DNA of 64,000 nucleotides from Prorocentrum cordatum (taxonomy: Eukaryota; Sar; Dinophyceae; Prorocentrales; Prorocentraceae): NCBI GenBank assembly GCA_963575745.1, contig CAUYUJ010009446.1:994740-1058739 (forward strand). Reading direction: 5' to 3'. This document shows positions 40,475 through 50,500 of this stretch, piece by piece. Numbering within the stretch: the stretch's first letter is position 1; every line of letters starts with the position of its first letter. The notes under the pieces were generated by a model. It saw only the letters and a program-made list of their open reading frames with translations, made no database searches and was not told the origin of the DNA. The position numbers and the translations under genes were made by a program.

Positions 40475-41006
40475 GAGGTAGCAGGGGGAGGGGTGAGGGC
40501 GAAAACATCCACTTTGAGTTTCTTGCTAAGCGCGGAGGGTACCCCGCCCCACAACCCATCGAGGAGGGTTCAACCTCGCTCGTCGGCGCAAGCGCCTTCG
40601 TCGCCACGGGGTTCGGTTCGGATCGTCAGCGGGGGCGGTGGCCCCTCCACGCTCATTCAGAAACTTAGAGCGCCCCCCAGACGTTCGCACCCCAATGGCC
40701 AATGACTGGCAGGAGCGTTCCATGAACTGACGGTGGCTGGCGTTCTTCTCGAAGCATGGTTTCCAACAGAGATCCTAGATGCCCCCCTCCTCCTCGCCTC
40801 CTCGAGCCTTCTGCTCGCCCTCCTCCAACTACGTGCCCCCCATGGTGTTCATTGGGGCCCCGCGGGGGGCCTCGTCCCCACGGCTGTCCAAGCCTCGAAA
40901 TCTCGACCAGGAAACGCGACTGTCGTCTGCGCCCGCGCCCCCCCGCAGCCGCTGGAGCTACTCCGCCGACCCCCTGAACGCCAACCCTCTGGAGCGAGGC
41001 GAATGC

Positions 41007-41031
41007 AGGGGGGGGGGGGGGGGGGGGGGGA
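41007..41031. repeat. Poly(G) run
   Basis: About 24 consecutive G in the plus strand; likely an assembly-sensitive point. Confidence 0.9.
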
Positions 41032-41087
41032 AGGAGGAGGAGGGGGCGAGGCGGGGGGAAGGAAAAAGCAAGGAAGGAGGAGGAAGA

Positions 41088-41190
41088 TGAAGTAGGGGTG
41101 GGTCCTTTCGGTCATGTGGAGGAACAAGTGGTGTTTCGGCTTATGTGCAACGTCTGCTGCCTCTAGACTCACGAGGTGCATGATGCTCAA
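41088..41190 (-). CDS. Exon with PKHHLF motif of the same family gene
   Basis: Minus strand reads MSIMHLVSLEAADVAHKPKH then HLFLHMTERTHP. The KPKHHLFLHM block is the conserved core of the family described at 40054-40474. The exon borders are not certain; a poly(G) and GGA stretch follows on the intron side. Confidence 0.45.
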
Positions 41191-41232
41191 CTCCAGGAGC
41201 GAGCCGCACGCACCCCGATCTAAAACGTCAGG

Positions 41233-41385
41233 TTAGCGATCTAAAAACGTGTCCCACTGCGACAAATAGGATGCTGTCGTCAGGAGTTCTCGGCCCTTGC
41301 GTAGATGCGCGGCATGGCGGGGTAGAAACTCTTCCACGAAAACATTGAACAACCATTTGGTTTCGTGGGCCTTTGTTTTTATTGC
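41233..41385 (-). CDS. Exon with the ETKWLFNVFVEEFLP motif of the same family gene
   Basis: Minus strand reads AIKTKAHETKWLFNVFVEEF then PRHAAHLRKGRELLTTASYL and WDTFLDR before a TAA at 41237. In the family this block (KAxET...) comes between the LH..LGV block and the PKHH block, which is the order here. The stop falls before the next exon, so it is either spliced out or a nonsense change. Confidence 0.45.
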   Translation of the reverse strand, partial: AIKTKAHETKWLFNVFVEEFLPRHAAHLRKGRELLTTASYLSQWDTFLDR

Positions 41386-41629
41386 GGGCTTCGGCTGGGG
41401 CCCAGACATCTGGCATTGAAGATTGCCAACCTCGCTCGGGCGGTGGCCGAGATTCTCTTGCGCCCCGTACCATCGCACAAGCTTCGCTGAGACCCACCCA
41501 GCTGCCTGAAGGCGATGATCTCCTGCAAAAAGACACGCGCCCGGACGCCATCGCGACGCCGGCGCTCATCTCGCCCCCGCTGACCCGCAGCCCGTCGCAG
41601 TTTAAACTGGGCGGCTGGAGACTGCGAGC

Positions 41630-42235
41630 CTAGCTGCGGGGGCAAAATGAACGCCGAGGCGCAGTGATGGCTTCCGTGCGTTCGTTTTGAACCAGGGCGC
41701 CTGGACTTGGCGCGTGCGCAAATCTCCTAGACCGCCAACGTGCGCTGACCCCACACAGCGCCAAAAGCATTCTAACACGATGAACCCCATGACGCCAAGG
41801 CAGACCGCGTGTAAGTAACCGATGGAATGCTGCCCCACCAGCGCCAGCCCGATCTCGAAACCAAACAGCGGATTCCGAACTTTCATTAATGATTCTGAAA
41901 AAGTTCTCCAGAAACGGATCCGAGCGGGCAGCGTCAGTGAAGCGCATTGGGCAGCGTGGGGCCAAGCGGGTTGGGGGTGCAATCTGTCGCCAGCACGCAG
42001 TCTACAAGATTCACAGTTCAGGCATGGTACTGTTTTGGTGATGCGCAGCCCTCCACCCGCATTGTATTGCGTGCTCTTTTTCCGTTTGTAGAACATGAAT
42101 TTGCCGTGTTCGATAAGTTTGTCCAGATCCGCTTGCGTGTTGAGTGCAATCCACCTCTCTGCTTCCACACACGCCTTCTCGTGTGCGTCCCCAGGGCGAA
42201 GGTCCCAAGGGCGCGTGCTGGTGGCGATGGTTCAC
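41630..42235 (-). CDS. Upstream exon(s) of the same family gene, LHAVCLGV block
   Basis: Minus strand from about 42215 reads DAHEKACVEAERWIALNTQA, then DLDKLIEHGKFMFYKRKKST, and further on ARIRFWRTFSESLMKVRNPL and HSIGYLHAVCLGVMGFIVLE. The LH...LGV block resembles the central motif of a transposon-derived family frequent in dinoflagellates (compare D.MH...LG in plant Tnp2-type transposases). Part of the frame between these blocks (PCLNCESCRLRAGDRLHPQP) may be intronic. I infer one gene spanning 42235 to 40054 with at least four exons. Confidence 0.45.
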
Positions 42236-42360
42236 GATCCTTCCATGGGAATCGGTCGGTCGGTGGAGCAGAGGAGGACGAATGGCGGCGGAAGAGGATG
42301 GGGAAGGGGAGGAAGAAGAGGAGGGGAAGGAGGAGGATCGGAGGAGGATCGGAGGGCCGA

Positions 42361-42425
42361 GGATATATATATATATATATATGTATACATATACATATAT
42401 GTATACATATACATATATATATCGC
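42361..42425. repeat. TA-rich microsatellite (3' flank of LINE 3)
   Basis: TATATA with GTATACATATACATAT variants. The LINE 3 3' end lies next to it at 42426. Confidence 0.9.
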
Positions 42426-42462
42426 TCGTACATGAGAGGCGCCACAGGGGTCCTTCCGAGGC

Positions 42463-43986
42463 CTACGCGGGCACTCTAGTCAACTCCACGAGCGCCACAG
42501 CAGCCCGTCGAATTTCGTACAGATGGCCAGTCCACTCCTCTTGATGGGGCGACGGCGGACGGGAAACACGTGCGGTGTTGTACATATGGAACGCCATGAC
42601 TATGGCCTCCACAGTTTCAAGAGTCGGGGCCCCATCCAGCCCAATCCTAGTCAGCACACACTTCGGGGGGCCACGGTCCCTAGCGTAGGCCAAACCCCAT
42701 AAAGCATCGTACCGCATATAATGGACAAAGACATCAGGGGCTGGAATCAACGGGGGCTCACGACAGCCGAATTTACATGATTGTACCCCGCCAGCGGTAT
42801 GAAGCCTGGCCGATGTTAGCCAAGCACCAGCTATTGTCTTCAGAACAGCACTCTGCCAGGCCGGGTTGACCTGCTCAAGGATAGCACGGAGAGGAGGCCA
42901 GGAGTGGCGGACAAGCTCGAGGCCCCATGACTTCAGACGCCGCGCCAGCACCACGGGAAGGACGTCAGGAAAGAGGGGGGAGTGCAAGGAACGAGAAATA
43001 GTTTTCTGGACCCGCACGCGCGCTGCCCGTTGCACGGCAGCGGCGCGCTCCTCGGCCAGAGCGCGCCACGCCAGGGCGGCATGGCGCACGATCCTGCCCT
43101 CATTCACGAGGCCCTCGAAGGCGGCAGCCAGGCCCGCAACCGCTGGCTGCGTCCTCCAGTGGACTGGCGCGCGACGCGCCTGGCCGATCGCCAGGAGGGG
43201 GCCGTGGTCCACCGTCTGCTCCTCCAGCCACGCGTGGAGGCTCTGCCAGTTGGTGACCGTGGAGGCAGCCGCTCTCATGAGTGACGCGAGTCCCGTGGCG
43301 AGCATTGACCTGATCCTCAAGGAGGGAGCCCACTGCCCAAGACTGAGTAAATCGTCTCTGGACAAGCTCTGCGACGGCATGCGCCATATCTTCGTGATCG
43401 CCCACGCCCCCCGCTCCAGCAGTTCCTTGGGCACCCGCGCCAGCTGCTGGAGGTGCCCCAGCACGGGAAGGATCCTTTGGTTGTAGAGCTTGGCCGAGAG
43501 CGAGACATGTGCCCCGCACTGGGCCAGGTCGAGGACCCGAGCCTGCCACTTCGCGGCCGCCTTCCTCCATGCGTCAAGCTCCGATGCTCCTGGCCCAACC
43601 ATGTGCCCCATGTACCCGGCGCAGTCCTTAACCGACATGGTGGCCCAGCTCGGGGGCCAGTCCTGCAGCCACTTCACGAGCTCCGACTTGGACTCCTCCG
43701 TTACGGGGCCGTCCAGGGGGATGAGCACGCACTTGGCCAACTTCAGCCGAAGCCCTGCCAGCACTCGGGCCGCCTCGAACGCCCGCCTCATGCCAAGGAG
43801 GAGACGCCTCGATCGGAACGCTGCTCCCACATCGTCCGCGCACACGCGCAGGGCCGAGTACTCACTCCTGTCCGTGTAATTCTGCATATGGTGGATGAAC
43901 GGGTTCATGATGATCGCCCAAAGTGAGCCTGACGACGGGCAGCCCTGTGCCAGCCCACAAGTGATGCATGCGAAGTGAGCCATCAT
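42463..43986 (-). pseudogene. LINE 3 reverse transcriptase, C-terminal part
   Basis: 507-codon frame: motif B CGLAQGCPSSGSLWAIIMNP, motif C RVCADDVGAAF, thumb region (GLRLKLAKCVLIPL), a long helical tail and a Cys/His cluster CKFGCREP...VHYMRYDALW near residue 415 that resembles the C-terminal zinc knuckle of LINE ORF2. It stops at 42463. Motifs B and C are intact; the only visible damage is the frameshift against the N-terminal part and the missing 5' region. Confidence 0.8.
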
Positions 43987-45097
43987 GCCAGCTATCTGGA
44001 TCTACGCTGTGGGCAGCCAATACAGCGCAGTAAGCGTAAAGAGCAGACCCCCCATCGAAGCCTGAGAAGACCATCATCGCAAAGAGCCACTCGACACTCA
44101 GCGACGGGAACGCGTCGCCAAAGTCGCACAGCGCCAGCACCAGCTTGAGGACGGCCACATAATCCTGGTAGCCCGCAGCGCGAGCCTTCGTGTCCAAGAG
44201 CGTGATGTTGTCAAGGAAATTCCGCCCTCGCAGAAACCCTCGCTGTGGAGCGGGCGAGGCGCAATCCACCGCACCTTTGATGCTGAAGTTGACTGCCGCA
44301 GCCACCAGTTTGCAATCTGAATTCTTGAGCGCAATCGCCCGAGTGGACCCTGGCGACCTATAGAGGCCGTCGGAGAGGTCCTCCTCGAAAGACCCCTTGG
44401 GTAGGAAGGCCATCAGGTGATCGTTCCAGTCGACGGGCGGCGGAAGCCCTGCCGCTATGTCAAGCACCACATCCTCGATGGAGGCCACCGCCGCTGGGCA
44501 CGCCCGCCATGCCAGGCACGGCAGCCCGTCTGGGCCAGGGGCGGACTCCTTAGCCCTCTCCGCTGCCAGCAGCAAGGATCGCTTGTCAGGCGGCAAGATG
44601 TCCGCCACCGCTAGCCTCGGAGCGTGCTCCTTCATGTAGCGCTCGGCCAACCTCTCCCAGTCATCAATCTGCGCCTTGGTCTGCAAAATGGGGGCCCAAT
44701 GCTCACGTAGCGCACCCGACATGTCCTCCTGGCCGTGCAGCACCTGGACCCCGCCACCCTCCGCAGGCACCGTGATTCCCTGAAGCTTCAGCGAGCGCCC
44801 GAAGGGCGCCCACAATGCTGCCCGACGATTGAGCTTCCTGCGAAGAGCGTTGACCGCCCTAAATGATGAGCTGTCGAATGCCTTCTTCTCCCTCTCGTCT
44901 AGTGCCGCCATGCGCGCTTCGAAGTGCGCCTGCTGCTCCTGAGCGGAGTCCCTGGCGAAGGTCGGGGGGTGAATCAGGCCCACCTCCGTCTCAGTCACAT
45001 CGAGATATGCACGGGCGAACTCACAGGATTGAAGGGGCCGTCGCCCAAGGGCCACGTCGTCTCGCCAGACAGCCCTCGACATCGACCTGCATACCAT
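43960..45097 (-). pseudogene. LINE 3 reverse transcriptase, N-terminal part
   Basis: Frame from 45097: a helical linker upstream of RT (HFEARMAALDEREKKAFDSS), then APGPDGLPCLAWR (fingers), STRAIALKNSDCKLVAAAVN, QRGFLRGRNFLDNI and motif A LCDFGDAFPSLS with its Asp. After SVDPDSWHDG the frame loses sense; RT continues in another frame from about 43986. It belongs to the same broad RT type as LINE 1 (compare LLLLDFRAAFPSL) but clearly another lineage. Confidence 0.8.
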
Positions 45098-45123
45098 CAG
45101 CTTGGTTTCGCTGAGCGGGTGCT

Positions 45124-45143
45124 ACATATATATATATATATAG

Positions 45144-45191
<48 letters not shown>
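45124..45191. repeat. TA microsatellite (5' flank of LINE 3)
   Basis: About 68 bp of TA with AGATATACATAT near its start, the same unit as the 3' flank at 42361-42425. Confidence 0.92.
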
Positions 45192-45194
<3 letters not shown>

Positions 45195-46275
45195 GGGGGA
45201 TATCTCGAGAAGGAGGGGGGAGGGAGGAGGGGGGGCGGGGCCGCGACAGTCGAGGCGCAATTATCGCAGCACCCCCTGCCCATCTACAGCGCGACCGTTG
45301 CTCGATCACACGCGCGCCAAACTCGGCCAGAGAGTGCCGAGGTGAAAACCGAGAAGCAAAAACGCACAGCTGTACTGATGCATCGATGCTGATGCCGCCG
45401 TGCACAATGGACATGGGCGGCGTTTGCTCGACCGCGTCGGCGCGCCCAAGCACTGGCAGATCCCCTCCCAATCGGACAGGATGTTGACAACTGCCCCACG
45501 GGATCCGAGGGGCGCCCCAGGTTTCAACGTCGCCACCCCCCCCCCCGGACGCCCGTGCACCGTCGGGGCCAAAGCCCATTCGCAAGAGCATCGAGGGACC
45601 ACCGAACGAAGGATAACAATGCGCACATGCTGCGCCACCCTCCACACCCACATCGACAGGACACCTGCTTGCGCATCACAGCTATGACGTGTCTGCGACC
45701 AGTGATGATTGTGCAGCAAGACACCACGACGAACGAACGTAACCTGCCTTTCAGGGCCCGACCTAAACCGCACTCTGCGTTTTGGTGGTCGCTTTTTCGT
45801 TGGCCCCCGCGGTTCCCACGAAATAAAACACGCGTGAACGAACGGCCAGCAAAATCGCCCAAACGCGGCTTAGGTCGCGCCCTGCTGCCTGCTGATGCTG
45901 CGCCGCCGTGCGCAGCAGCATCGATGAACAAAGCTAGGGGGGCCGCTACTTCCCCAGAAGCCCCGCCAGCTCGTACAATAGGGGGCCGCTGCCAAAAGGG
46001 CGGGGACTCCCGCTCGCCCAACTGAGCGCGGCACTCCTCGAGAGGAAAACTCACGTACCCCAGTCCTCCACGTCCCGCTCATCATCCCCATGCGTTCTGT
46101 ACTCGGGGATGGGCAGACCCCCATTTAGTAAAACGCGGTTTAGTGAAGACGACCTGAGGCCCAAACCTGGCGGGCGCAAGCCTGGAACATAGCGGCCACG
46201 GCGCCTTCTCGAGAACCGAAAACGGACATTTCACTAATCGACGCGTCACTGTTGGGGGTTCTGTCCACCCCCGAT
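45192..46275. other. No gene recognised
   Basis: A short GGGAGG-rich stretch (45196-45240), then unique sequence with overlapping ORFs and no motif I recognise. Confidence 0.4.
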
Positions 46276-46782
46276 TTATTCATATCCCCGCCCCCCCTTT
46301 GCCTCCACCCCAACGCTCTCATGGGCTCGGGCGAATTTCTGAACACTTATGGCCCGCCAGTCCTCGAACGACGAGGCCGTGGCAAAGAGCTCAGACGACG
46401 ACGATTCACGCGGCGGTCGCACACGAAGGGCCACGAGCTCGCGGCACTTGCTTTTTGTATTGTACCCAGGAAGCAGCAACGTACTTGGCTCAACTCTGTC
46501 GGCGGCTACCAATTGTCGGATGTTTGATCGCATTCTCTTCGAACCGCTGCCGGATGGCTCATCTGACGGGGCAGCGCCCCAGTGTCTAAGATCACCTTTC
46601 GCATCAGCCTCTGACGCCAAATAACAAATTGTGGTCATAGCGGCCCCAGACATCGGCTTCCCTTCACAGTGCATGCCCAAAAGGAAATCGAGGAGACGAG
46701 AGCCATGCTCTTGTTGGTGTTCTAGGCTGGCCTCAGCGCCTTCTAGAGCACGGTGTGTTCTGCGGCGGTTAAATTGAGACAT
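46276..46782 (-). CDS. Hypothetical protein, 168 aa (exon-like)
   Basis: Minus-strand ORF with ATG at 46782 (MSQFNRRRTHRALEGAEASL) and stop at 46276. It has a helical Glu/His-rich start, a middle segment LDFLLGMHCEGKPMSGAAMT and CYLASEADAKGDLRHWGA, and a polar, Ser-rich end. Codon usage and composition look coding, and the opposite strand has no comparable frame. Family not recognised with confidence; introns may follow 46276. Confidence 0.42.
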   Translation of the reverse strand: MSQFNRRRTHRALEGAEASLEHQQEHGSRLLDFLLGMHCEGKPMSGAAMTTICYLASEADAKGDLRHWGAAPSDEPSGSGSKRMRSNIRQLVAADRVEPSTLLLPGYNTKSKCRELVALRVRPPRESSSSELFATASSFEDWRAISVQKFARAHESVGVEAKGGRGYE

Positions 46783-46799
46783 GTTTGCGCTCTTGAGCC

Positions 46800-47195
46800 G
46801 AGCAGCTGCAACTGTGTTGACAGGCTACTCCCCGATGTCGTTATAAAGAGAAGGGGGTCTCATTTCGGGGGGGGGGTCTCTTCCGGCCTATCTTGGAGGG
46901 CCCGGGGGGTCTGGGAACGATGTTTTGCAGGGTTCCCCCGCGGGGGAGGTCTGAAACAGCTTGTCTTGGAGGGTCCGGGCGCCCCCCCTTTTATTGCGAA
47001 ATCTGGAGCAAGTGCGATTGCGACTAAGTTAGGCTTGATGCACTGGCGAGTGGCCGACTCGAGAAGAATGCTTGCCTCTCCACAGCGCGCGCGCGCTGCA
47101 CTCTGCAGCAATAGAAAAGTATTGCGCGCAAAACTGCACTCGGCGGCCTGCCGCGCGCGACGCACGGGCGCCTGCGGCCTCTAGCCGCTCGCGCG
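46800..47195. other. No gene recognised
   Basis: Two partial repeats of CTTGGAGGG.CCGGG near 46890 and 46964; the rest is unremarkable. Confidence 0.4.
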
Positions 47196-47204
47196 GGCAA
47201 ACTC

Positions 47205-47430
47205 AGCGGAGATCAGCGATGGTTCAGCGATGCATTGGCGATGGGCCAGCGCACGAACCCTGTAAAACCTCAAAGTTTGAGGGGGGGTCATAATGCAACG
47301 GAGATCAGCGATGGATCAGCGATGCGTCAGCGATGGGTCAGCGCACGAAACACTGTAAAAACATAGGGTTTGAGGGGGGGGGGCAACGGAGATCAGCGGA
47401 AGATCAGCGATGGGTCAGCGATGCATTTCC
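47205..47430. repeat. ~75-bp tandem repeat with GATCAGCGATG motifs
   Basis: Two to three copies of GGAGATCAGCGATGG.TCAG followed by GCGCACGAA.C, CTGTAAAA and TTTGAGGGGGG. Confidence 0.75.
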
Positions 47431-47670
47431 GGCCGCGCACGTGAAAACCTCGATGTCCGTTGAGTTTGGCTGTGATCTGCCGACCGTGCTAGGCCAATGC
47501 TGCATTGCCCCTGATGATTCATCCCTTTCCACCTTCCGCGCCGACGTTCAAACTCGCACTCGATGCGCAAGCGCCCCAGGGCCTGCGCGCATCGGCCCCC
47601 GTGCTCTCGGCATCTACACATGAGCGGCCATAGCAGGTCGATGGCAGATCGCCAGCTGCTAAATGGATCA

Positions 47671-47882
47671 CTTCGCTTTCTTGGGCTTCTTGGGTTTGGC
47701 GACCTTGCCACCACCTGCTTTGTTGAGGCTCGTGTGGCTCGCCAGGGTGTTCGTCAGGGCGTCGCGCAGAGCGTTGACGTCAGCCCCGGGCGGTGGGGGG
47801 GTCGGTCTTGGGGTCCGCTTGGGCCGCCTCGGGGGCCTCTTGCGCCGCCTCGGGGCCCAAAGCGGGCACCCCCCGAAAACTG
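47671..47882 (-). CDS. Terminal exon of a minus-strand multi-exon gene
   Basis: Minus strand: acceptor ATACACAG|TTTTCGG at 47882, then PALGPEAAQEAPEAAQADPK, PPPPGADVNALRDALTNTLA and a basic tail GGGKVAKPKKPKKAK ending at TGA 47668-47670. The low-complexity Pro/Ala linker and Lys-rich C-terminus suggest a nucleic-acid-binding or nuclear tail. It is assigned to the same gene as the exons at 48577-49818 by strand and proximity; intermediate splicing is not proved. Confidence 0.5.
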
Positions 47883-48109
47883 TGTATTTTTCGCATCAGT
47901 GCCTCGGGGAACCTCCCAGGAGTGCTGACATCATCGAACATTCTCTTACCATTAAAAAACTCACCTCCGATTCCTCGAAGCCCTCTCGGCCCAGCCGTCA
48001 GGCAGGAGCAGGGGCGGAACAGGAGTAGGGGCCCCCAGGGGCAGGGGCAGGAACAGAAACAGGAGCAGGAGCAGGGGGGGGCAAGTCGAGGAGAGGGGCG
48101 GCAGCTGCA

Positions 48110-48338
48110 GCAGACGCGGGGCCTTGCAGTCAGCGTCGACCAAGCCAGCCTGCTGGATGATCGCTTCGTCGGAGCCGATGTTATTCGCGATCTTGGGTCG
48201 GGATGGGGGGTTCGAATCGCTCATCTTCTTCATCGCCTCCTCATCCTCCTCCTCCTTCTCCTCCTCCTCCCCCCCCCACTCTACCTCCTTCGCGATCTTG
48301 GGTCGGGATGCGGTTCGAATCGCTCATCGTCTTCATCA
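48110..48338 (-). CDS. Internal exon with a duplicated 50-bp segment
   Basis: Minus strand reads MSDSNPPSRPKIANNIGSDE then AIIQQAGLVDADCKAPRLLQ (48220-48100). The first ~50 bp (48187-48236) is repeated at 48289-48338 with TCC microsatellite between the copies. The upstream copy is followed by GAAGGAG|GTAGAG, a possible GT donor, so the duplication may have created an extra exon. Borders uncertain. Confidence 0.4.
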
Positions 48339-48535
48339 CCTCCTCCTCCTCCTTCTCCTCCTCCACCTCCTCCTCCTCCCCCCCCCTCCTCCTCCTCATC
48401 CTGCTCCTCCCTCCCCCTCCTCCTCCCCCCCCCCTCCTCCTTCTCGTCCTACCCCTCCTCATCTTTCCTCCTCGACCTCCTTTCATCCCCCCCCCTCCTC
48501 CTCCTCACCTCCTTCCTCCTCCTCATCTCCTCCTC

Positions 48536-48566
<31 letters not shown>

Positions 48567-48575
48567 TCCTCCTCC
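48240..48575. repeat. TCC/CTC microsatellite (intronic)
   Basis: CTCCTCC runs with C stretches, interrupted by the duplicated exon segment at 48289-48338; lies between exons of the minus-strand gene. Confidence 0.85.
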
Positions 48576-48576
48576 G

Positions 48577-49097
48577 TGGACGGCGGCCTCGGCCGTCTTC
48601 GCGCCGTTCATCGGCGTTTTGCCCAAGTTGGTGCTCTTCGCATTGCGTTCCAAGTTGTCGTTCAGCTGCTGGATGCGCCCGCGCACTTCCTGCGCCCTGG
48701 CCCACGTCCGCTCGGACTCGCCATCGATCGTGGCCAAGAGCGAAGCTGCCTGCGAGCACGCAGACTGAAGAGCAGCAACTGCGCGCCTTGCTTCGGCCAG
48801 CTTGACCTGGGCAGGCGCGCGCTCCTCGGGCTTCTTCTGCTCGTCAGGCGAGGCCCCCTCCGGGCGCGGGGCCGCCCGCTGCAGCTGCTGTTGCCGATGC
48901 TGCTGCTGCTCGGCGGGGCGGCCCCTGCGCTTCGAAGGCGACGACTGCTCCGCCGCGGGCCACTCGCCAGAGCGCATGGACTTCGCCGCCGCCGTCGCCG
49001 CGGCCCCCGCCTGCGCGCCGATGGCCGGCGCGGCCTGCGCACAGCCGACCCTCGCCTGGATGTCCTGCTCGACGGTGGCGTTCTGACGCTGGAATTC
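48577..49097 (-). CDS. Exon c of the minus-strand gene, helical region
   Basis: Begins at acceptor CCCCTCAG|GAATTCCAG (49097) and joins in frame to exon b (...ERWQ | EFQRQNATVEQD). Content: Ala/Gln-rich EQDIQARVGCAQAAPAIGAQ, basic SKRRGRPAEQQQHRQQQLQR, then an amphipathic helix QVKLAEARRAVAALQSACSQ and QEVRGRIQQLNDNLERNAKS. Likely a coiled-coil protein with an RGR-type basic patch. No family recognised. Confidence 0.55.
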
Positions 49098-49119
49098 CTG
49101 AGGGGATCGAGGGGGCCCG

Positions 49120-49480
49120 GGGGGGGGGAGGTCGGAGGGCGATCGATGGGGGGGGGGGGGGGGAGGTCGGAGCGGCGATCGCTGGGTGGGGGGGGGGGGG
49201 GCGAGGAGGAGGAGAGGAGGAGGAGGAGGGGGATGAGGAGGAGGACGAGGTCGGGAGAGGAGGAGGGAGGAGGAGGAGGAGGAGGAGGAATAAACGGATG
49301 AGGAACAGGAGAGGGTCGGAAGGGGAGGATCAGAGGAGGAACATGATGAGGACGCGGATGATGAGGAGGAGGATGAGGAGGAGCAGGAGGAGGAGGGGGA
49401 GGGCGGAAGGAATCGAGGAGGAACAGAGGGCTTGATGGGGAGGGGGATGAGGATTGTGGAGGAGGAGGGTGGAGGAGGAT
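49120..49480. repeat. G-run and GGA microsatellite (intron of the minus-strand gene)
   Basis: G runs with GGTCGGAGGGCGATCG repeats (49120-49200), then GGA/GAT (49200-49460). It fills nearly the whole intron between exons b and c. Confidence 0.85.
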
Positions 49481-49486
49481 GGAGTC

Positions 49487-49818
49487 CTGCCAGCGCTCCG
49501 CAAAGCGCTCGTTGTACTCGATCTCGAAATGCATGAATCTGATCCCGCCGTGGATCGGTTCGCGCTGCAGGAACGGGGACCCGAGCTCCACGCAGCGCAT
49601 GCAGTGGATGCTCATGTTGCGCAGCGTCTCGGGATCGCGATGCCCCGTCGGGCCTCCCTCGCGCTCGCAGAGCTTCAAGAACGAGCACAGCTCGCCGCTC
49701 TTGAGCCATTCGTCGGTGCGCGACGCGCAGTGCGTCCTGTACCTGGCCACGGCGCCCTCGTACATCTTCTTCGCCCACTCCGCCTGCTGGGCCAATATTT
49801 GCAGCGCCATGTTAAACA
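49487..49818 (-). CDS. Exon b of the minus-strand gene
   Basis: Acceptor GATACAG|TGTTTAAC at 49818; the exon ends GCTGGCAG|GAC at 49487, a non-canonical GA donor with the AG|G junction typical of dinoflagellate introns. Reads FNMALQILAQQAEWAKKMYE, THCASRTDEWLKSGELCSFL, EGGPTGHRDPETLRNMSIHC and FMHFEIEYNERFAERWQ. Well-formed protein composition, no frameshift. Family not recognised. Confidence 0.58.
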
Positions 49819-49913
49819 CTGTATCTCCACCCCCCTGTTCATTAAGCTCCTGACCCATCCCCCTGTTCCTCCTGGTCCTCCGATCCTGACCTTCCTCCTT
49901 TCCCTGCCCGTCC

Positions 49914-50400
49914 TCACTCCCCCCTCCTCCGCCAAGCCTTGACCGTGTCGGGATCTGGGGCGCGATCCAGATCACGTTGAAGTTTCTTGCTCTTGTCGAG
50001 GGCGCGCTTGAACCTCCAGCCGACCATGCTCCTGGCCTTGAACAGCCCGTTGTTGTTCTCCACGCAATCGATCTGCTCCTTGTCGCCAGCCGAGTTCCTG
50101 CGGGCACGCTTGCCCTCCTTGGCCTGCGCGCCGCCCTCGACCCTGGGCGCGGCGGCAGGCTTGTAGCCGTGATCCTTGGGCAGCTCATCCAGCCGAGCCT
50201 TCGCTGTCTGCATCAAGGCGGCGACGGTCTTGGGCGGCGCGACAGCAGCGCTCGAAGCAGGCCTCGTCACAGGCGTGCTAGCCGCGCTCGATGTAGCTCT
50301 GTCGGCGCCCGTGCCAGCAACCGTCGCCAGCGGCTTGTCGTCTGAGGAGCTGGCGAGCTCATCCTCATCATCATCAGCGGCCACCGTGCGCGGGGTAGTC
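49914..50400 (-). CDS. Exon a of the minus-strand gene, partial at the assembly gap
   Basis: Open frame from the gap edge: TTPRTVAADDDEDELASSSD, a Thr/Ala-rich linker, TAKARLDELPKDHGYKPAAA, RVEGGAQAKEGKRARRNSAG and VENNNGLFKARSMVGWRFKR, then DKSKKLQRDLDRAPDPD to 49914 or a donor before it (GACACG|GTCAAG is one candidate). Acidic-basic polar protein with high GC; its 5' side is lost in the N gap. Confidence 0.5.
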
Positions 50401-50500
50401 NNNNNNNNNNNNNNNNNNNNNNNNNNNNNNNNNNNNNNNNNNNNNNNNNNNNNNNNNNNNNNNNNNNNNNNNNNNNNNNNNNNNNNNNNNNNNNNNNNNN
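50401..50500. other. Assembly gap (100 N)
   Basis: Exactly 100 unknown bases, so the size is probably arbitrary. High-GC host-type exon lies on one side and lower-GC LINE 4 on the other; the LINE 4 3' end, with its RT and probable microsatellite flank, is missing here. Confidence 0.99.

Larger units (their letters stand above)
42426..45123 (-). mobile_element. 5'-truncated LINE (LINE 3)
   Basis: 2.7 kb on the minus strand, with RT and C-terminal region but no endonuclease or ORF1, so it is truncated at the 5' end. Both ends border TA microsatellites (42361-42425 and 45124-45191). No SL at the 5' end, as expected for a truncated copy. A single frameshift near 43980 separates RT motif A from motif B. 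Confidence 0.85.
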
